From Sciurus carolinensis (taxonomy: Eukaryota; Chordata; Mammalia; Rodentia; Sciuridae), in NCBI RefSeq assembly GCF_902686445.1, contig NC_062219.1:144442057-144506056 (forward strand): 64,000 bases of DNA. The letters are read 5' to 3'. Shown in pieces: positions 1 to 13,400 of this stretch. Positions within the stretch are counted from its first letter, which is position 1; the number at the start of each line of letters is the position of its first letter. A program made the translations under genes and the position numbers. Below the pieces are notes generated by a model. That model was not told the DNA's origin. It did no database searches and saw only the letters and a list, made by a program, of their open reading frames with translations.

Positions 1-569
1 ACCGCCACCATTGTCATGATGTAGGACAGTTCCGTCACCCCATCCCCTCCTGCCCCTTTGTAATTATTCAAGCCTCTTCTGATGGCCTCAGATATATTTC
101 CTGTCCCCACAGTATCATTTATTCCAGAATGTACAAGTAGAATCATACATTCTTTTTCAAAGCAATCATAGTGCATGCTGTGAGTGTGACCTCATTTATT
201 GAACAAATCTCCTACGTAGGGTCATTTAAGTTGTTGCTGGACTTTGTTGTCAACCACAATAGTCTGATATCCATAGATAAGTCATTTGGGATTGATCCAG
301 TGTCTTTGTGTTTGTTCTGCTTTTATAAAATTCCTCAAGGGTAGATAAGTGCTCCTGTGCCTCAGTATTCACAGGCCTTGGGCACAATGTCATCTTAGTC
401 CTACTAAGATGTCCTGGTATACATCTTCCCTGCCTAGTTCAATTCTCAGAAATCGCATCCTAATAGAAACTACTTTGATCAAAAGTTTAGAGGGATTTTG
501 AAAAGGTTTTTGTACTTTTAAAAAAGCAGCATGAATTCTCACATTCAGCCTCTTCACAAGCCTCCAAAG
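1..569. other. SIRT5 upstream intron, possible old LINE-1 fragment
   Basis: AT-leaning sequence with no exon. Positions about 100-290 loosely resemble antisense LINE-1 3' sequence, but too weakly to name. Confidence 0.3.
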
Positions 570-734
570 CAGCCATTCTCAAACTGGAGGGGTCTCCAGG
601 TCACCTGGAAGTGGTCCAAGGGCTCCACCCACAGTGTGCGACTCAGTGATATGGGTGGAGCCTGAGGCTTTGCATCTCTTACTAGGTCTTGGTGACCCTG
701 CTGCTGATCTGACACCTCAATCTGAGAGCCACTG
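570..734 (+). mobile_element. MER5A-like hAT element
   Basis: Begins CAGCCATTCTCAAACT and ends GAGAGCCACTG, the imperfect terminal inverted repeats of MER5-type non-autonomous hAT transposons. Its length is close to the usual size. Confidence 0.6.
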
Positions 735-928
735 CTCAGAGGCACCTCCAAATGTCTTGAGGGGTGCTCCAGAGCACAAAATGGAAACAGTCAATTCAGA
801 GGATGAATATCATGAAGATCTGCATCTGAAACTTAGGATTTTTATTGAGGATGTTATCTGACTCACAATGATTCCTCTTAAGATTTTTTGGTTTTGTCAT
901 AGTGCTGTTTTTTTGGTTTTTGGGTTTG

Positions 929-947
929 TTTTTTTTTTTTTTTTTTT
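929..947. repeat. Poly-T tract
   Basis: 19 T in a row after a T/G-rich run. Confidence 0.8.
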
Positions 948-1219
948 GCATTTAGTATGGTGTTCAATAAATCACGTGTAGTAGTCAACACTTTATTACA
1001 AAATAGGCTCCCTGCTGGGTGATTTTGCCAGTGGTAGGCTAATGTAAGTTTTCTGAGCATGTTCAAGGTAGCTGAAGCTAAGCTGTGATGTTCTGCAGGT
1101 TAGGAATATTAAATGCAGTTTTGATTAACAGTATTTCTACATTGGCACATAACCCCATTGTTGGTCAGGGAGCATCTGGGTCTATTTAAATACATATAAG
1201 AGTGCCCTTAACAAGATAC

Positions 1220-1220
1220 A

Positions 1221-1251
<31 letters not shown>
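1220..1251. repeat. (CA)n microsatellite
   Basis: About 16 CA units, 65 bases upstream of the SIRT5 start-codon exon, so it lies close to that acceptor. Confidence 0.9.
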
Positions 1252-1255
<4 letters not shown>

Positions 1256-1350
1256 AAACACATATAATCGAATGTTTTCTTATTGTTTCTATTTTGCTTT
1301 CTGATTTTTCTAAAGCCTACCTAGAGAATTGGTACTTCAAATAAAACCTG

Positions 1351-1465
1351 ATGCGACCCCTCCAGATCGTCTCCAGCCGGTTAATTTCCCAGCTGTGTTA
1401 TGGATTGAGGTCTCCAGCTTCCCCTCAAAGCAAGATTTGCCTAACAATGGCTCGTCCAAGTTCAA
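1351..1465 (+). CDS. SIRT5: SIRT5 coding exon 1 (start codon, presequence)
   Basis: Encodes residues 1-38 and the first base of codon 39. The exon follows a TTTCTAAAG acceptor, so it begins at 1316 with 35 nt of 5' UTR. ATG at 1351 has a poor context (C at -3, C at +4). It starts [15 protein letters not shown], which matches the known SIRT5 N-terminus. The donor is A|GTAAGT. A second in-frame ATG at 1447 (codon 33) sits in a strong context. Confidence 0.93.
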
Positions 1466-4400
1466 GTAAGTCATTTAGTCCTCGTCTCCTCTCCAGTGGA
1501 CTGTGAATTTCCTGAGCTTTCCTACTGTTCTAGGGGTCTGCCCATAATAAAGTAGGTGCCAGGCAAGACTTTGGTAGAGCCACCTTGTCCTGTTTTGGAC
1601 AGGTCCTTCCTAGGCAGGGTCAGAGCTTCTGTCTTAACGCTCAAGTTAAGTCTGTTTGACATGTTGCTGCTTCTCCCAAGCTGTTGCATTTAAGCTTGAA
1701 ACACATGATTTGTTGGTTTGCAGTGCTGGGGATGGAAGTCAGGACCTTGAACATGCGAGGCAAGTCCCAGTTCATAATTTCTATTTTAAACTCCTCACCT
1801 CTCTGCAGAAGAGAAAAACTGGTGATTGTCCTTGAGAGCAATATGAGGTTCGATTTTCTATTGGACATTTCTACAAGAAACATATCTGTTCTTGACAAAA
1901 ATCTGCAGGTTAATGTATCTTGGCCTATAGGGAGGATGGAGGCTAACACATTTTTATAAATAAATGATCCTTAGGTGAGCCTCTAAACGGAGCTTGAATA
2001 TACCATTTAAAGACCACTATGAACTCTTTTTTGCCTTATTTTTCACTTTTGAATAACTTTCCCTGCTACCATGAGTCTGCTCAGATATAATGATGCGTAC
2101 TTCCATTTTTCCCAGTATCAGGAATAGAAAAGAATAAAAAAAAAAAAAAAAAAAAAACAGTTCTACTCATCCACCTAGCCCCTTGGTGCAGAGCAGGCTA
2201 CTGGAGTCTGTGGAAGATTCTGAGGCATGTGCCTGACTTTGGCCCAAATTGGGTCTTCTTGTGTCTGTAACCACCAACAAGTGGGCATATCTGCCTTTAG
2301 CAAGTGAAAACGTGTTTCTCGTGTTTGTTCTGTTTGCAGTGCTGGGGCCTCATGCAGGCCAGGCGAACACCCTGCCACTGAACTGTACCTCTAGCCCCAG
2401 AAAATGTACTTTACAAAATTTCACACCACATTAACATTCCTGCATTTCATATCCTGTTTTCCAAGAACCAAACCTAGGCTGAATTTTTTATTTGCTTATA
2501 TAGTTGCTTAATGTGGTACCTTAATAGAAGTCACCTGGATCTAGGAATATATTTTTCAGGAAATAACAGTTTCCCTGGATGGTGGAAAGACCTTTCAGGC
2601 TGGGGAGAGTTTCAGGGGTGAACTTGGAAGTCCTTAGGGACATTTGTAGGGGCTGAACCCAGAAGCTGTGCAAGCAGTTCCTAGGAAAGCACTTGCCCGT
2701 TTTCTCATTAATGTACTTGAGCATTCTTCTTCCAGGAGGTTAGATTAGAGTAGAAACGAATTTACCCAGACTGGGCTGCTTTTCCCAGATTCCTCCTGGC
2801 TTGGTAGCTTTCGTAACCAGTGGGTCTTATTTTTCTCTCCGGCCTGTCTCAGAAAGGGGTGTGAGGCCAGCCAGGGCTGTAGTATGGCCGGCTGGCAGGG
2901 TAGAGGGTTGGTTCACCTGAAGACAGCAGTGTGCCTGAGCCTTCTTGGTTTCTTTCAGCCTGACACTGCGGGGAGCGTGGCCCAGGGAGCCAGGGGAGCA
3001 GCGAGGCTGGAGAGGGGCTGCACCGCCCGGGCTCTGTGTGTCTGAGGGTCTGCTTGACTCTCGGCTCCCTTTTCCCAGTGGTCTGCTGTGGGGCAGAGAG
3101 GAGGGGTGGGGAGAGGGGCTGGGCCTTTCCCGAGGTTAGCTGGGGCCCAGGAATGTGTGTGGCTTGACTCACGAGGGTGGAGGTCCCATCCCTGTCTAGA
3201 GGGAGTGATCAGTATGAGAACCAGTGGCTTCTGCTCTTCCAACTGGTGATGCAGCGTGAGACCACGTTCGCCGTGAACAGTCAAGTCCCCAGTCCCACTG
3301 TCTGCCTCGCCGGTCCCCAGTTCCGTCTATCGGGGACACTCACTTGGTAAAGGTTTGATGTTGACTGGCGTCACCTCAGGAGGGGACGCCCGGGACACCT
3401 ACCTGCTCGGGCAGCTGAGGAATTGAGTTCCACTGTGGCTGAAATCGTCCGCGCTTCCGCACAGGTTGGCACTCCTGGAAGCCCTCCGTGTCGGGGGCGT
3501 ACCCCGCTTCTGTGACCGTGCCTGCCACCGGCGAAGCTGGGCCAGGCCTCGGGGAGGGTGGAAGAGGGACTCTCTCTCCTCCTCCTGGAAGCCGTGCCCA
3601 GCTCTCTACCTCCAGGCCTGGCCTGCCACGGCGACAGCAGTTGTCCCCCACAAGGGCTGCAGGGCTGCAAAGCTACGGCACCCGGGGGAGAAGAGCCTGG
3701 TCAGCCACAGGCAGCGCCCTGGTCCACGGCTCTTCTCCCGTCTGCTGCCCAGGAGAAGCAGCCGCAGCTCCCCGTCAGCTCCAAGTCTGGCTCCTGACCC
3801 TTATCGGGATGAGGACATTTCCGGGGGAAAGATGCCACCTTGTGATCTACACAAAGCGCTTGGCGGTTAACCCTGGGCACAGGGCCCTGGTAACACGAGC
3901 TGCCCTGGGACCAGGCAGGAGGGGCTGCCTGGAGGTGCAGGAAGGCCAGGCCAAGTCTGTGCCCAGGCTGCCTGCTGGTGCGCCGGGCCCTTCTCCTGCC
4001 GCGGCCTCTGGTGGCAGAGCGTGGCTCCTGTAGAGCTGTAGGAGGTGGTCGGGTAGCCATGCTTGGGCAGGGCGCGCATTCCCAGGGGAGGGGGCCTTTG
4101 TCCTCACCTGCGGTCACTGTGCTGAGGGGAGATGGAATGAGCAAGATTCCCGCAGGGAAGGTGGATCTGGGGAGGAACTTGGGGCTTTGGGCCCAGTGCC
4201 CCTCAGCTCAGCCTCACACAAACACACACGCTTGTTTTGACTTTTATGAAGGGAGACGGGTTCCTATCCATGGGTCTTTTTAAAATCTGCAGAGAAGCTC
4301 AGCTCTGAGAAGGCGCCATTGTACACGTCAAGCAGCTCAGGAAACTGAGTCTCCCGAAGGGCTGGGTGGGAGGCAGAGCTGAGTGTGCCCAAAGCCCCTG

Positions 4401-7400
4401 CTTCTCTAAAACGCCACACACTCGCCTCACGGGCCGTGTGACACAGCGACGTCACGATTGATTTTTATATGAGTATATTAACGTATAATTTCATACAAGG
4501 TCAAGTTTCAAAATATAGCCAGTTGATTCGGGACACACATGTCCAGATGGTACCCTGGATCAACACCAACTTTGCTCTCTGCTCAGATATGGCCGATTTT
4601 AGGACCTGTTTCGCCAAAGCGAAGCACATCGTCGTCATCTCGGGGGCTGGCGTTAGTGCTGAAAGCGGGGTGCCAACATTCCGAGGAGCGGGAGGCTACT
4701 GGAGGACGTGGCAAGCCCAGGTTGGTAATGTTTCCGGAACATTAAGAAGTTCTAACTGAAGTCGTAACAGAGTTTGACTCAGAACCTCTACCCATGCCTG
4801 AGATGAAGAGGGAAAAGATTTGAAGTTAATTTTGACTTTTTCATCCTGTTAATTTTGGTATCAACATAAAGTCCCCATGATGAAGATCTCAAATGTAAGC
4901 ACTTTCCTTACCTTCTATGTATAAATTGATTACAGAAAAGTTTTCCTAGTAAGTGCATTAAAGTAGAATCTGAAAATTTTGTTAGCACAATTCTTTATTT
5001 TTCTAAAGAACTGAAATTAAGTTTTTCACATTTTTAAAGTTTCTGGGACGTGTTCATATTGAAAGTTGAATTGTTGGAGGCTGAGGGCTTAATGCTTAAA
5101 TGTTTTATTGTTTTGTTTTGTTTTTTGGTACTGGGGATTGAACTTAGGGATTTAACCACTGAGCCACATCCCTAGCACTTTTTTATATTTTATTTAGAGA
5201 AAGAGTCTTGCTGAGTTGCTTAGGGCCTCACTAAGTTGCTGGGGGAGGCTGACTTTGCATTTGTGATCCTCCTGCCTCAACCTCCTGAGCCCCTGGATTA
5301 CAAGCATGGTCTATAATCCCAGCTTGTTGCTTAAATGTTTAAGTGAAGGCCATTAGAATATAACTTCTATGAGGGTGTAAACGGATCTGGGGTTTTTTGT
5401 TTATTTTTTGTTGGGATATACATATAACAAAAGTCACCAATTCTAAGTGTATGATTCAACGAATTTTAGCAAATGGATATAGTTGCGTGGCCAACTCCAT
5501 GATTACAACATAGAACGTTTCGGTGACACTCAGCTCTCTGTTATCATGATGAATACCTGAGATAATCAACTTAGAAAAGGTCTATTTGGACGACTGGTTT
5601 TCAGAGTTTTCAGGCCATGATCATTCGGGGATTCGGGGCTGTGGGCAGCACACAGTGGAGCAAAACTTCTCACCTCCTGCTGGGAAGCTCCAGAGAAGAG
5701 GAAGAGCCCAGGGTCCCTCGGTCCCCTTCATGAACATGTCCCCAGTGACCAGACTTCCTTCTAGGCCCCAGCTCTTGAAAGTTCCACCACCCAGTAGCAC
5801 CAGGCTGGGGGCCATGTCTTCAACACATGGGCCTGTGGGCGATTCCGGATCCAAACTGGAGCACCATTCCTCCAGAATATTCCATCATGACCCTCTGCCT
5901 TCTGTCCCCTCCCGTGGCCCTGGCTTGGGAAGGTCAGTCTTAGCAGGGAAGTCTGTCTGTTTTACTTGTCCTGGTCCCAGAACTCTGGCATATTATGTGG
6001 ACTTAATAGATTTTTAGTTGGTTTAGTCATAAACTGCAGCTTCGACATGTTTCCATACTTAGTAGGCTGGCAGCTACTCGCTGCAGGGAGGTCAGTGAAC
6101 TAGCCCTTACCTTCCTCTTTGAAGTGTCTGAGGCTGGCAGATGTCACCTCCCAGGCCTGGGAGTCATCCCTTGGAAGGCCAAGGAGGGGAGAAAGGAGCA
6201 GAGGGCCGCCAGGATAGAGTAAGGAGGAAGATCTGTCCCTGGAGGGCCGCAGGGGACAGGGGCTAGGCCCCAGGAGGCACGGCAGCGAGGGCGCTCCTGG
6301 TGCCAGAGGAGGCTGCGCGCTCTGGGCAGGCGGAGAGGTCAACCCCATTTCAAGGACCCTGTGTACACAGTCCTAGGCCACCTGTGGGCTGCTCCAGGCT
6401 GCTGTGTCCTGGGCGGTGAGCAAGAGGGAGCAGGCGCAGGGTGGATGCAGGTCGTCTGCGGCGTGGACGATGTGCTCAGAGGGAAGCGGAGAAGGGGCCG
6501 ATGGCAGCCATGTGCATGGGGACACTGATCCTTGACAGAAGCCACGCTTCCTGAGGCTGGGGCTAATGGAGGCAGGGTTCAGCAGAGCAGAACCACCCTG
6601 GGGGGTCAGCCTGCTGGGTTTTGAAAGGTGTGTGCACCTCTGGTAACACCACCACCACCACGGGCAAGATGTGGCGCGTTTCTGTCCCTGTAAGGGCTCC
6701 CCAGTGTCCTTTCACCCGTTCCAGCCCCGGCAGCCCTGCTCTGCTCGCTCACCAGCAGTGAGACTGGCTTCTTCTGGGAGAGAACCATGCTTTAAAACGG
6801 TGTTTTCTGTATTGTTCATATGTGTGTACGTGAGGTCGTATATGTGTGTGTAGTAGGTGTGTGTGTGGATGGTTGTGTGTATGTGGATGGTTGTGTGTAT
6901 GTGGATGGTTGTGTGTATGTGGATAGTTGTGTGTGTAGTATTTGTAGTTGTGTGCGTGTAGTTCTAGTTGTAGTTATCAGAACCACGTCCTCAGTTATGG
7001 CCACTGTACTTCAGTTGAGCATTTTGCCTTTCGTGTTTTTCTTGGGTGAACCTCAAAATGAGAGGGACTTCGTGTATTTTGCAGCTCTGTGAAAAAATAG
7101 ATCCAGCCTAGTGCAGTGACACTCGCCTGTAATCCCAGCTGTTTGGAAGGCTGAGGCAGGAGGATCCCAAGTTCAAGGCCAGCCCCAGCAACCTAGCAAG
7201 GCCCTAAGCAGCTTAGTGAGACCCTTTCTCAAGAAATAAGTAAGGCTGGAGATGTGGCCCAGCGGTAAAGCACCCCTGGGTTCAATCCCCAGTGCCAAAA
7301 CCAAAAAGTAGGTCCACCCCAAACACCCTCCACACACTCCTCTCCTCGTGTTCCTAACTCCTGAGGGGCCCCGGACGGCGCCTCACCCCTGAACTAGCAG

Positions 7401-10400
7401 CAGAGTCGTTAAGCCTGACTTCTCTGAGGTCCTGGGTTCTAGGCTGGTGCCAGAAGCTGCCCCTAAAGCCGAGGGTCCCCAGCCTCACCCGGGGCTGCCA
7501 GACCATCTGAGAGGACAGGTCAGCACACACTGCCCTGTCCGCCCTGACCGCCTCCTCTCTCACCCCCAGGACCTGGCCACTCCCCAGGCCTTTGCCCGCA
7601 ACCCGTCGCAGGTGTGGGAGTTCTACCACTACCGCAGGGAGGTCATGCTGACCAAGGAGCCCAACCCCGCACACCGGGCCATCGCCGAGTGTGAGGCGCG
7701 GCTGCAGGGTCAGGGCCGGCGGGTCATGGTCATCACCCAGAACATCGACGAGCTGCACCGCAGGGCTGGCACCAGGAACCTTCTAGAAATCCACGGTGAG
7801 GGGACTCAGACTAACTCACGTGCGGCCCCTCCCCCTGCCGGCACCCGTCCTGCCCCCGGGGTTCTGTGGCGTTTCCCACAGGGACACACTGGGGCCCTGT
7901 GGCACGTCACGGCTGTCGTTGGTGGCAGGGGACCGCCCGCCCACTCACCCTGCTCAGTGGTCATGTGCACCCCTGCTAGCCCTCTCCCGGGGCTCTGTGG
8001 GAGGCGTTTATAGTGACAACCTCCCAGCACGGCCAAGGGCAAGCAGGCCCGGGCATGGGAGACCCAGCATCCTGGGGACGTCTGCTTACTCTCTGGGCGT
8101 CCCCGGATGGGCGCTGTCCACCAGGGCTGCCCTCTGATCCCTCTGCAGTTGACCTGCCTCCATGGTGCAGGGGAGAAAGCTGGCAGCTTCCAGCTCACGC
8201 CAGCTTGGTAAGCCAGATCCTCAGGAAGTAGACCTCTGGACGGCCTAGCCGGGGTCGTGTGCCCACCACCTTGACAAAACACGACCGCTGTCGGGTGGGG
8301 CACTGTGTCCCCTGGGGGGAACCTGCGGCCAGGCTTGTATTTGGGATGTGATTGACAGACCCATCAGCTGCACGTGGGATGGGGGGAAATGGGCTCCTGC
8401 AGATGGTGGGTAGAAGAGACGGCTTATGTGCAGAGCGGGGTGAGAAGCTAAGGCAAGCCAGGCACGTGGCAGTACTCAGTAACTACGGCTGCCGTCGTTG
8501 CTTTAGCTCAACAAGTGGTTGCTAGTATTAATTTTTAACTTATTAATTATTCACAGAACTGCTTTTATATAAAAGATTCAATCTTTATTAAATCAAGGTT
8601 AAGATTTTATAAACACTGCGAGCCTGAACCTTTATATACTTAGTAAGTCATACCCGTTGTTTTAGGTCAAGCTTCATCTTGCCTATTGACCACTTCATTT
8701 CCCCCTGAACAGCAAGCCACGGTAATCTAAGAGCACATTATCCATGCGGTTAGTTATGTCCCCTCTGTATTGCAAAGTCCTTCAGGGAATTTGCTCTTGC
8801 CTGGTTCAATGGAACCTCATGTCTTTATATTTCCTATGATACTAGGGTAGGCCCATTTGCTAAAATGAACACGTAAGAACTAAATTATTTTTACCCTGTG
8901 CTAGTCAGCTTTCTGTAACAAAATACCTGAGAAAACTAACTTAGAAGGAAAAAAGGTTTATTTTGGCTCACAATTTGGGAGGTTTCAGTCTATGGTTGGG
9001 CTATGGCAGGGAGTATATGTGGAGCAAGCTGCTCACCTCATGGCAGCTGGGAAGCAAAGAGGAAGTGGAGGGACTGCGGTCCTGGTATCTCCTTCAAGGA
9101 CACGCCCCCAGCGACCTACCTTCCTCCCACTAGGCCCCACCTCTTAGAAGTTCCACTGCCTCCCCATAGCTCTAAGCTGAGGACCAAGCTTTTAACACAC
9201 CAAGCTTGGGGGACATTCCAGATCCAAACTACAGCAAACTCCACAGACATGGAGATGACTGCTCTTGATTATACTACATTTTGAGCTTGATTAATGTGTG
9301 TTTTTCAGGTACCTTATTTAAAACTCGATGTACCTCTTGTGGAGCCGTGGCTGAGAATTATAAGAGTCCAATTTGTCCAGCTTTATTGGGAAAAGGGTAA
9401 TTATATTGAACTACAGAATAAATAGGTTTTCTTCTTTAAGTTGAATGTAAATGTGAGGAAATTTGAACATTCACCAAGGATTCCATATATATTTATGAGA
9501 AATAAGACTAGACACGGTACAGACATAAGATTAAAAATAATTTGCTCTGTGAGGTTAAGTAAGAACTATAGGATTCCAAACCACCTGCTATGTGATTCTA
9601 AGTTCTTATTTAAACATATGTGCATAGTCCATGTTTGTGTGTCTCTGTATTAGCCCAGAGACAAGAAAAAATATAACAAAATGTTGGTAGTATCAGGAGT
9701 GCAGATATTGTAATTTTTATTTCTTTTTTATATCATTCAAAATTTCCCAACATTTCTATGATGAACATACATTATCATTATAATTAGGGGGAAAACTTAA
9801 GAACAGATTCAAAATACTGATAAAAGTCCTACTGGGCCACTTTAGAGCAGTATAAATTATATAAATAACACGTTCATATAAGGTTATTGCAGAAGGTCCA
9901 AATGTGATAAAGTTCCTGCCCGGTCATTCAAGCCTCTCCCCACGTAAGTCCCATCTCTCCAATTATTCTTTGGGGTCCATCCTTCTTGTCCCTTCTGAGT
10001 TAGCAGGTGCTAGTTTGGAGTTTGTATCATACACTGCCAGACAAATACACCTATGAATTATGTTGTTTCTTTGTTCTTCGCACCAATGGCATTCTTTCTT
10101 TTCCATTATTATTTCCTTCAGTGCTCCAGAGCCTGGAACCGAAGATGCCAGAATTCCAGTTGAGAAACTTCCCCGGTAGGTAAAACACTTTGATTTGCAT
10201 TTTGTGTTTCAGATTGGAAAAAAAAAAAATAGGAATCGAGATGTAAACATACTTTTAGTGAATTGTGTCTTACTTAAATGCAGAAACCAGCCCTGACCCA
10301 TGAGGCCAAAGACGAAAAGACACAATGTGCAGTTTTCCCTAATGGACCCTGGAGAGCTCTAGGCAGGACTGGAGGGAGAGCAGTGAACCTGAGAAGAAAC

Positions 10401-13400
10401 GGAAGTCACGGATGAACTTAGGGGATGGCCATGCATTTGGGGCAAATCTGAGTTCAGCCTTACACCCAGGTCTGGGTAACTGAGTGCAGTCGTGCTAATG
10501 AGTATAATAAAGTAGCAGAAAGACTTTTTAGTAACAGAAGGTCAAGCTCAGCTGAAAGAATGTCCACACGGCTCAGGGCGCAGAGACAAGGTTACACCCA
10601 ACAGGACAGCTCACCTTAGCACTTCCTCCATGTCCAGGGCGAGTTCGTTTGGGGATGAGAAGGATCAGAGGCCCCCCATCTGGATGGCCTGGGTTTGGGG
10701 CAGCCCAGCCTTCCTCGATCCACCTCGAGCTGCCTGGCGGGTCAGCAGGGATGACTGAAGGATCATGTTCTTCCAGGTGTGAAGAGGCAGGGTGCGGCGG
10801 CCTGCTGCGGCCCCACGTGGTGTGGTTTGGAGAAAACCTGGACCCTGCCATTCTGGAGGAGGTTGACAGAGAGCTGGCATTCTGTGACTTATGCCTGGTG
10901 GTAGGTCATGTCCTCTCTCATCTCCAGCGTCTTCTAAAACACTGAAGATGGTTAGGAGTTTGTTCTCGCCTTCTTCCCTCCCTCCCTTCCTCCCTTCCTC
11001 CCAGAAGTGTGTGGAGAAGTGTTATGGTGTCCTACAGAAAGGCTAAGAAACGATGAATAAGAATAGCTAATGCTGTCTTGTCTGCAGTATTATAAAGAGA
11101 ACATGTCATTGATTCAGACTTGAAGTATAATCCATGCTCATTATTAAATTTCATTGATAAATAAGAAAATCAAATAACAAAATGGAAATTAGAAATCACC
11201 CATAATTCCACCATCCAGAAATAATCACTGTTCACATTTTGGTATGTTTTCTTGTAGGCCAGTGGTGAGCAACTGCAACCTGCAGGCCAAATCTGATCTG
11301 CACCCTGTTTTGTGAATAAAGTTTTATTGGGACACGGCTGAGCCCATTCTTCTGCACACCATCTCTGGGTGCTCTCCACTGCAATGGCAGGGACAGGAGG
11401 GCCTGCAGGGCCTGAGACATTTACCTAATGGCCCTTTCTGGAAAGTCTCCCAACTCTGATCTAGACTTTTCCTTATACGAGTGCAGGCACATTGATTACC
11501 ATTTAAAAAATGAGTTCATTATATATGTTTTGTCTTGAAACTAATTTGTTCACCTAGCACTTCACTCAGCATATCCTATGCCAGTCCATCCAAATCTATA
11601 TCTTCTTTTAATTGCCTGCATGGTCTCCATCACATGGATATAAGATGACATATTTGGCTAATCCTGTATTGTCAGACATTTGGGCTGTTTGAAAATCTGA
11701 TATTTTAAACAATGCTGCAATGAATATCTTTAGATATAAATCTTAGCATGCTCTTTAATTTCCTTAGGACACATTTCCTAGGAGTGGAATTAACTAGCCA
11801 AAGCATATGAATATTTCAGAATTTCCTTCATCTGTCTTAAGAACAAAGGTGCTTTCTTGTGGTGCACACCCACTTAGCGAGAACCTTATTAAGTGCACCC
11901 CGGTGTTGAGTGTCATCTTCATTCACAGTGGGTTGTTCAGGAGAAAAGTTGGTTTACAAAACATGTCGTCTTTCCATTTCTATAACTGATGTTTACAAGT
12001 ATGTGTTTATAAGGAAAATCCCAACAGGATATCTCTTAAAATGTTGACAGTGGTTATCTTGGGGTACTAGGATTGTGGAAAAAATACATGCTTTTTCTTC
12101 ATATTTCCAACTTTAAAAAAGGGGGAGGGTATGGATTATTTGTACATCACATGTCCTTCCCAAATCAAGTGATTGGCCAAAAGGACGCCTCTTAACTTTC
12201 AGTTTGTCCCTTAGACACCTACCACTGTATCTCCTCCAGCTTAGCTTTTCTCACACCTGCAACCACAGACCTGCCTGAATTTATATAAGTTTTTCTGAAA
12301 GACGTGTTTCTTCTCTCCATAGTGTGGTCACTGTCCATGTCCATGCTCTTGCTTCGTAGGTGGGGACTTCCTCCGTGGTCTACCCCGCAGCCATGTTTGC
12401 CCCCCAGGTGGCTGCCAGGGGCGTGCCGGTGGCCGAGTTCAACATGGAAAGCACCCCAGCAACAGACAGATTCAGGTACAGGGACAACAGGGGTGGGCCG
12501 CCAGAGGCGGAGGGCAGGCGTAGGTGTGTCCTCTCGAGAGACTTCTACCTATTTGTCTAATTTTTAAAGAGAGAGTCGGGAGGGGTAGAACATAGCTTTT
12601 GTTTCCTTTTTCGGTCTGTTGTTGCTTCTATGGAAGAACAGTATCACTGACTGCTGATGAGGGAGACTCTACCTTTTTACATGGAATTTGCCACGTGGCT
12701 TTGTTTTTTCACATTCCAAAAGGCCTTTGATTCTTCAGACTTTACTTTCATTTGTATTTTTTAATGTGATTTGGTCATGGTCTTCGGAGGTAGGTAAGCA
12801 GTGCTCACCAGGTCAGCCTGGGAGATACCCACGCAGAACTCCATCATCCGCTGTTCTCACTGTGAGGCGACCTAGGCTTAGTTATCTTTGGCCTAATTTC
12901 CAAGAATATTTGTATTTGTGGCCATGGTGTGGGACCTTTTCTTGTTTCCTAAATTTGTGTGGAACATGCAGATCTTTGTCATGTACTTTTAAGTCTCCTT
13001 CTAAGTTCCATGTTATATCTTTGACCTTGTTTTTCTGTTTTTCTCACCATTACTTTTTTTGCCCTCACTTTTAACTCTTGTTGGTGTTTAATTCTTCTCT
13101 AGAATGAGGTAGAATATAAGAAAGTAATACATTAATAGAAATAAACAAAATACAAACTTCACTGAAACTTCTTGTCATCAATCAGTGATCTTCTGCCTTG
13201 ACTGCGTATTTTAAAAATACAGATGCCTGGGTGCCACCTCATGAGATTCTGATGTCATTGACCTGAGGGGTACTCTGAGCGTCATAGGTGACACTGATGT
13301 GCAGCTAGGATGAGAATCACTGCTCTGCGTCTTCACTGGGATAAAACATGTGCCACAGACACTGAAATAGGGTGAGTTGACTGACTTTGGGCCTAGTCTT

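Noticed and set aside
3488..4033. Long open frame (181 codons) in the GC-rich SIRT5 intron
   Set aside because: Equally long frames overlap on the other strand and in other phases, and no family is recognisable. It fits stop-poor GC-rich sequence.
6858..6933. Possible CRISPR-like array
   Set aside because: Head-to-tail 18-bp units without spacers; a minisatellite in a mammalian intron.
7447..8013. Single-exon 188-codon reading of SIRT5
   Set aside because: Contains the true exon 7570-7795, but its ends are intronic; the phase and splice sites define the exon.
7806..8303. Minus-strand open frame of 165 codons
   Set aside because: Lies in GC-rich SIRT5 intron sequence, overlaps plus-strand frames, and has no recognised motif or splice context.
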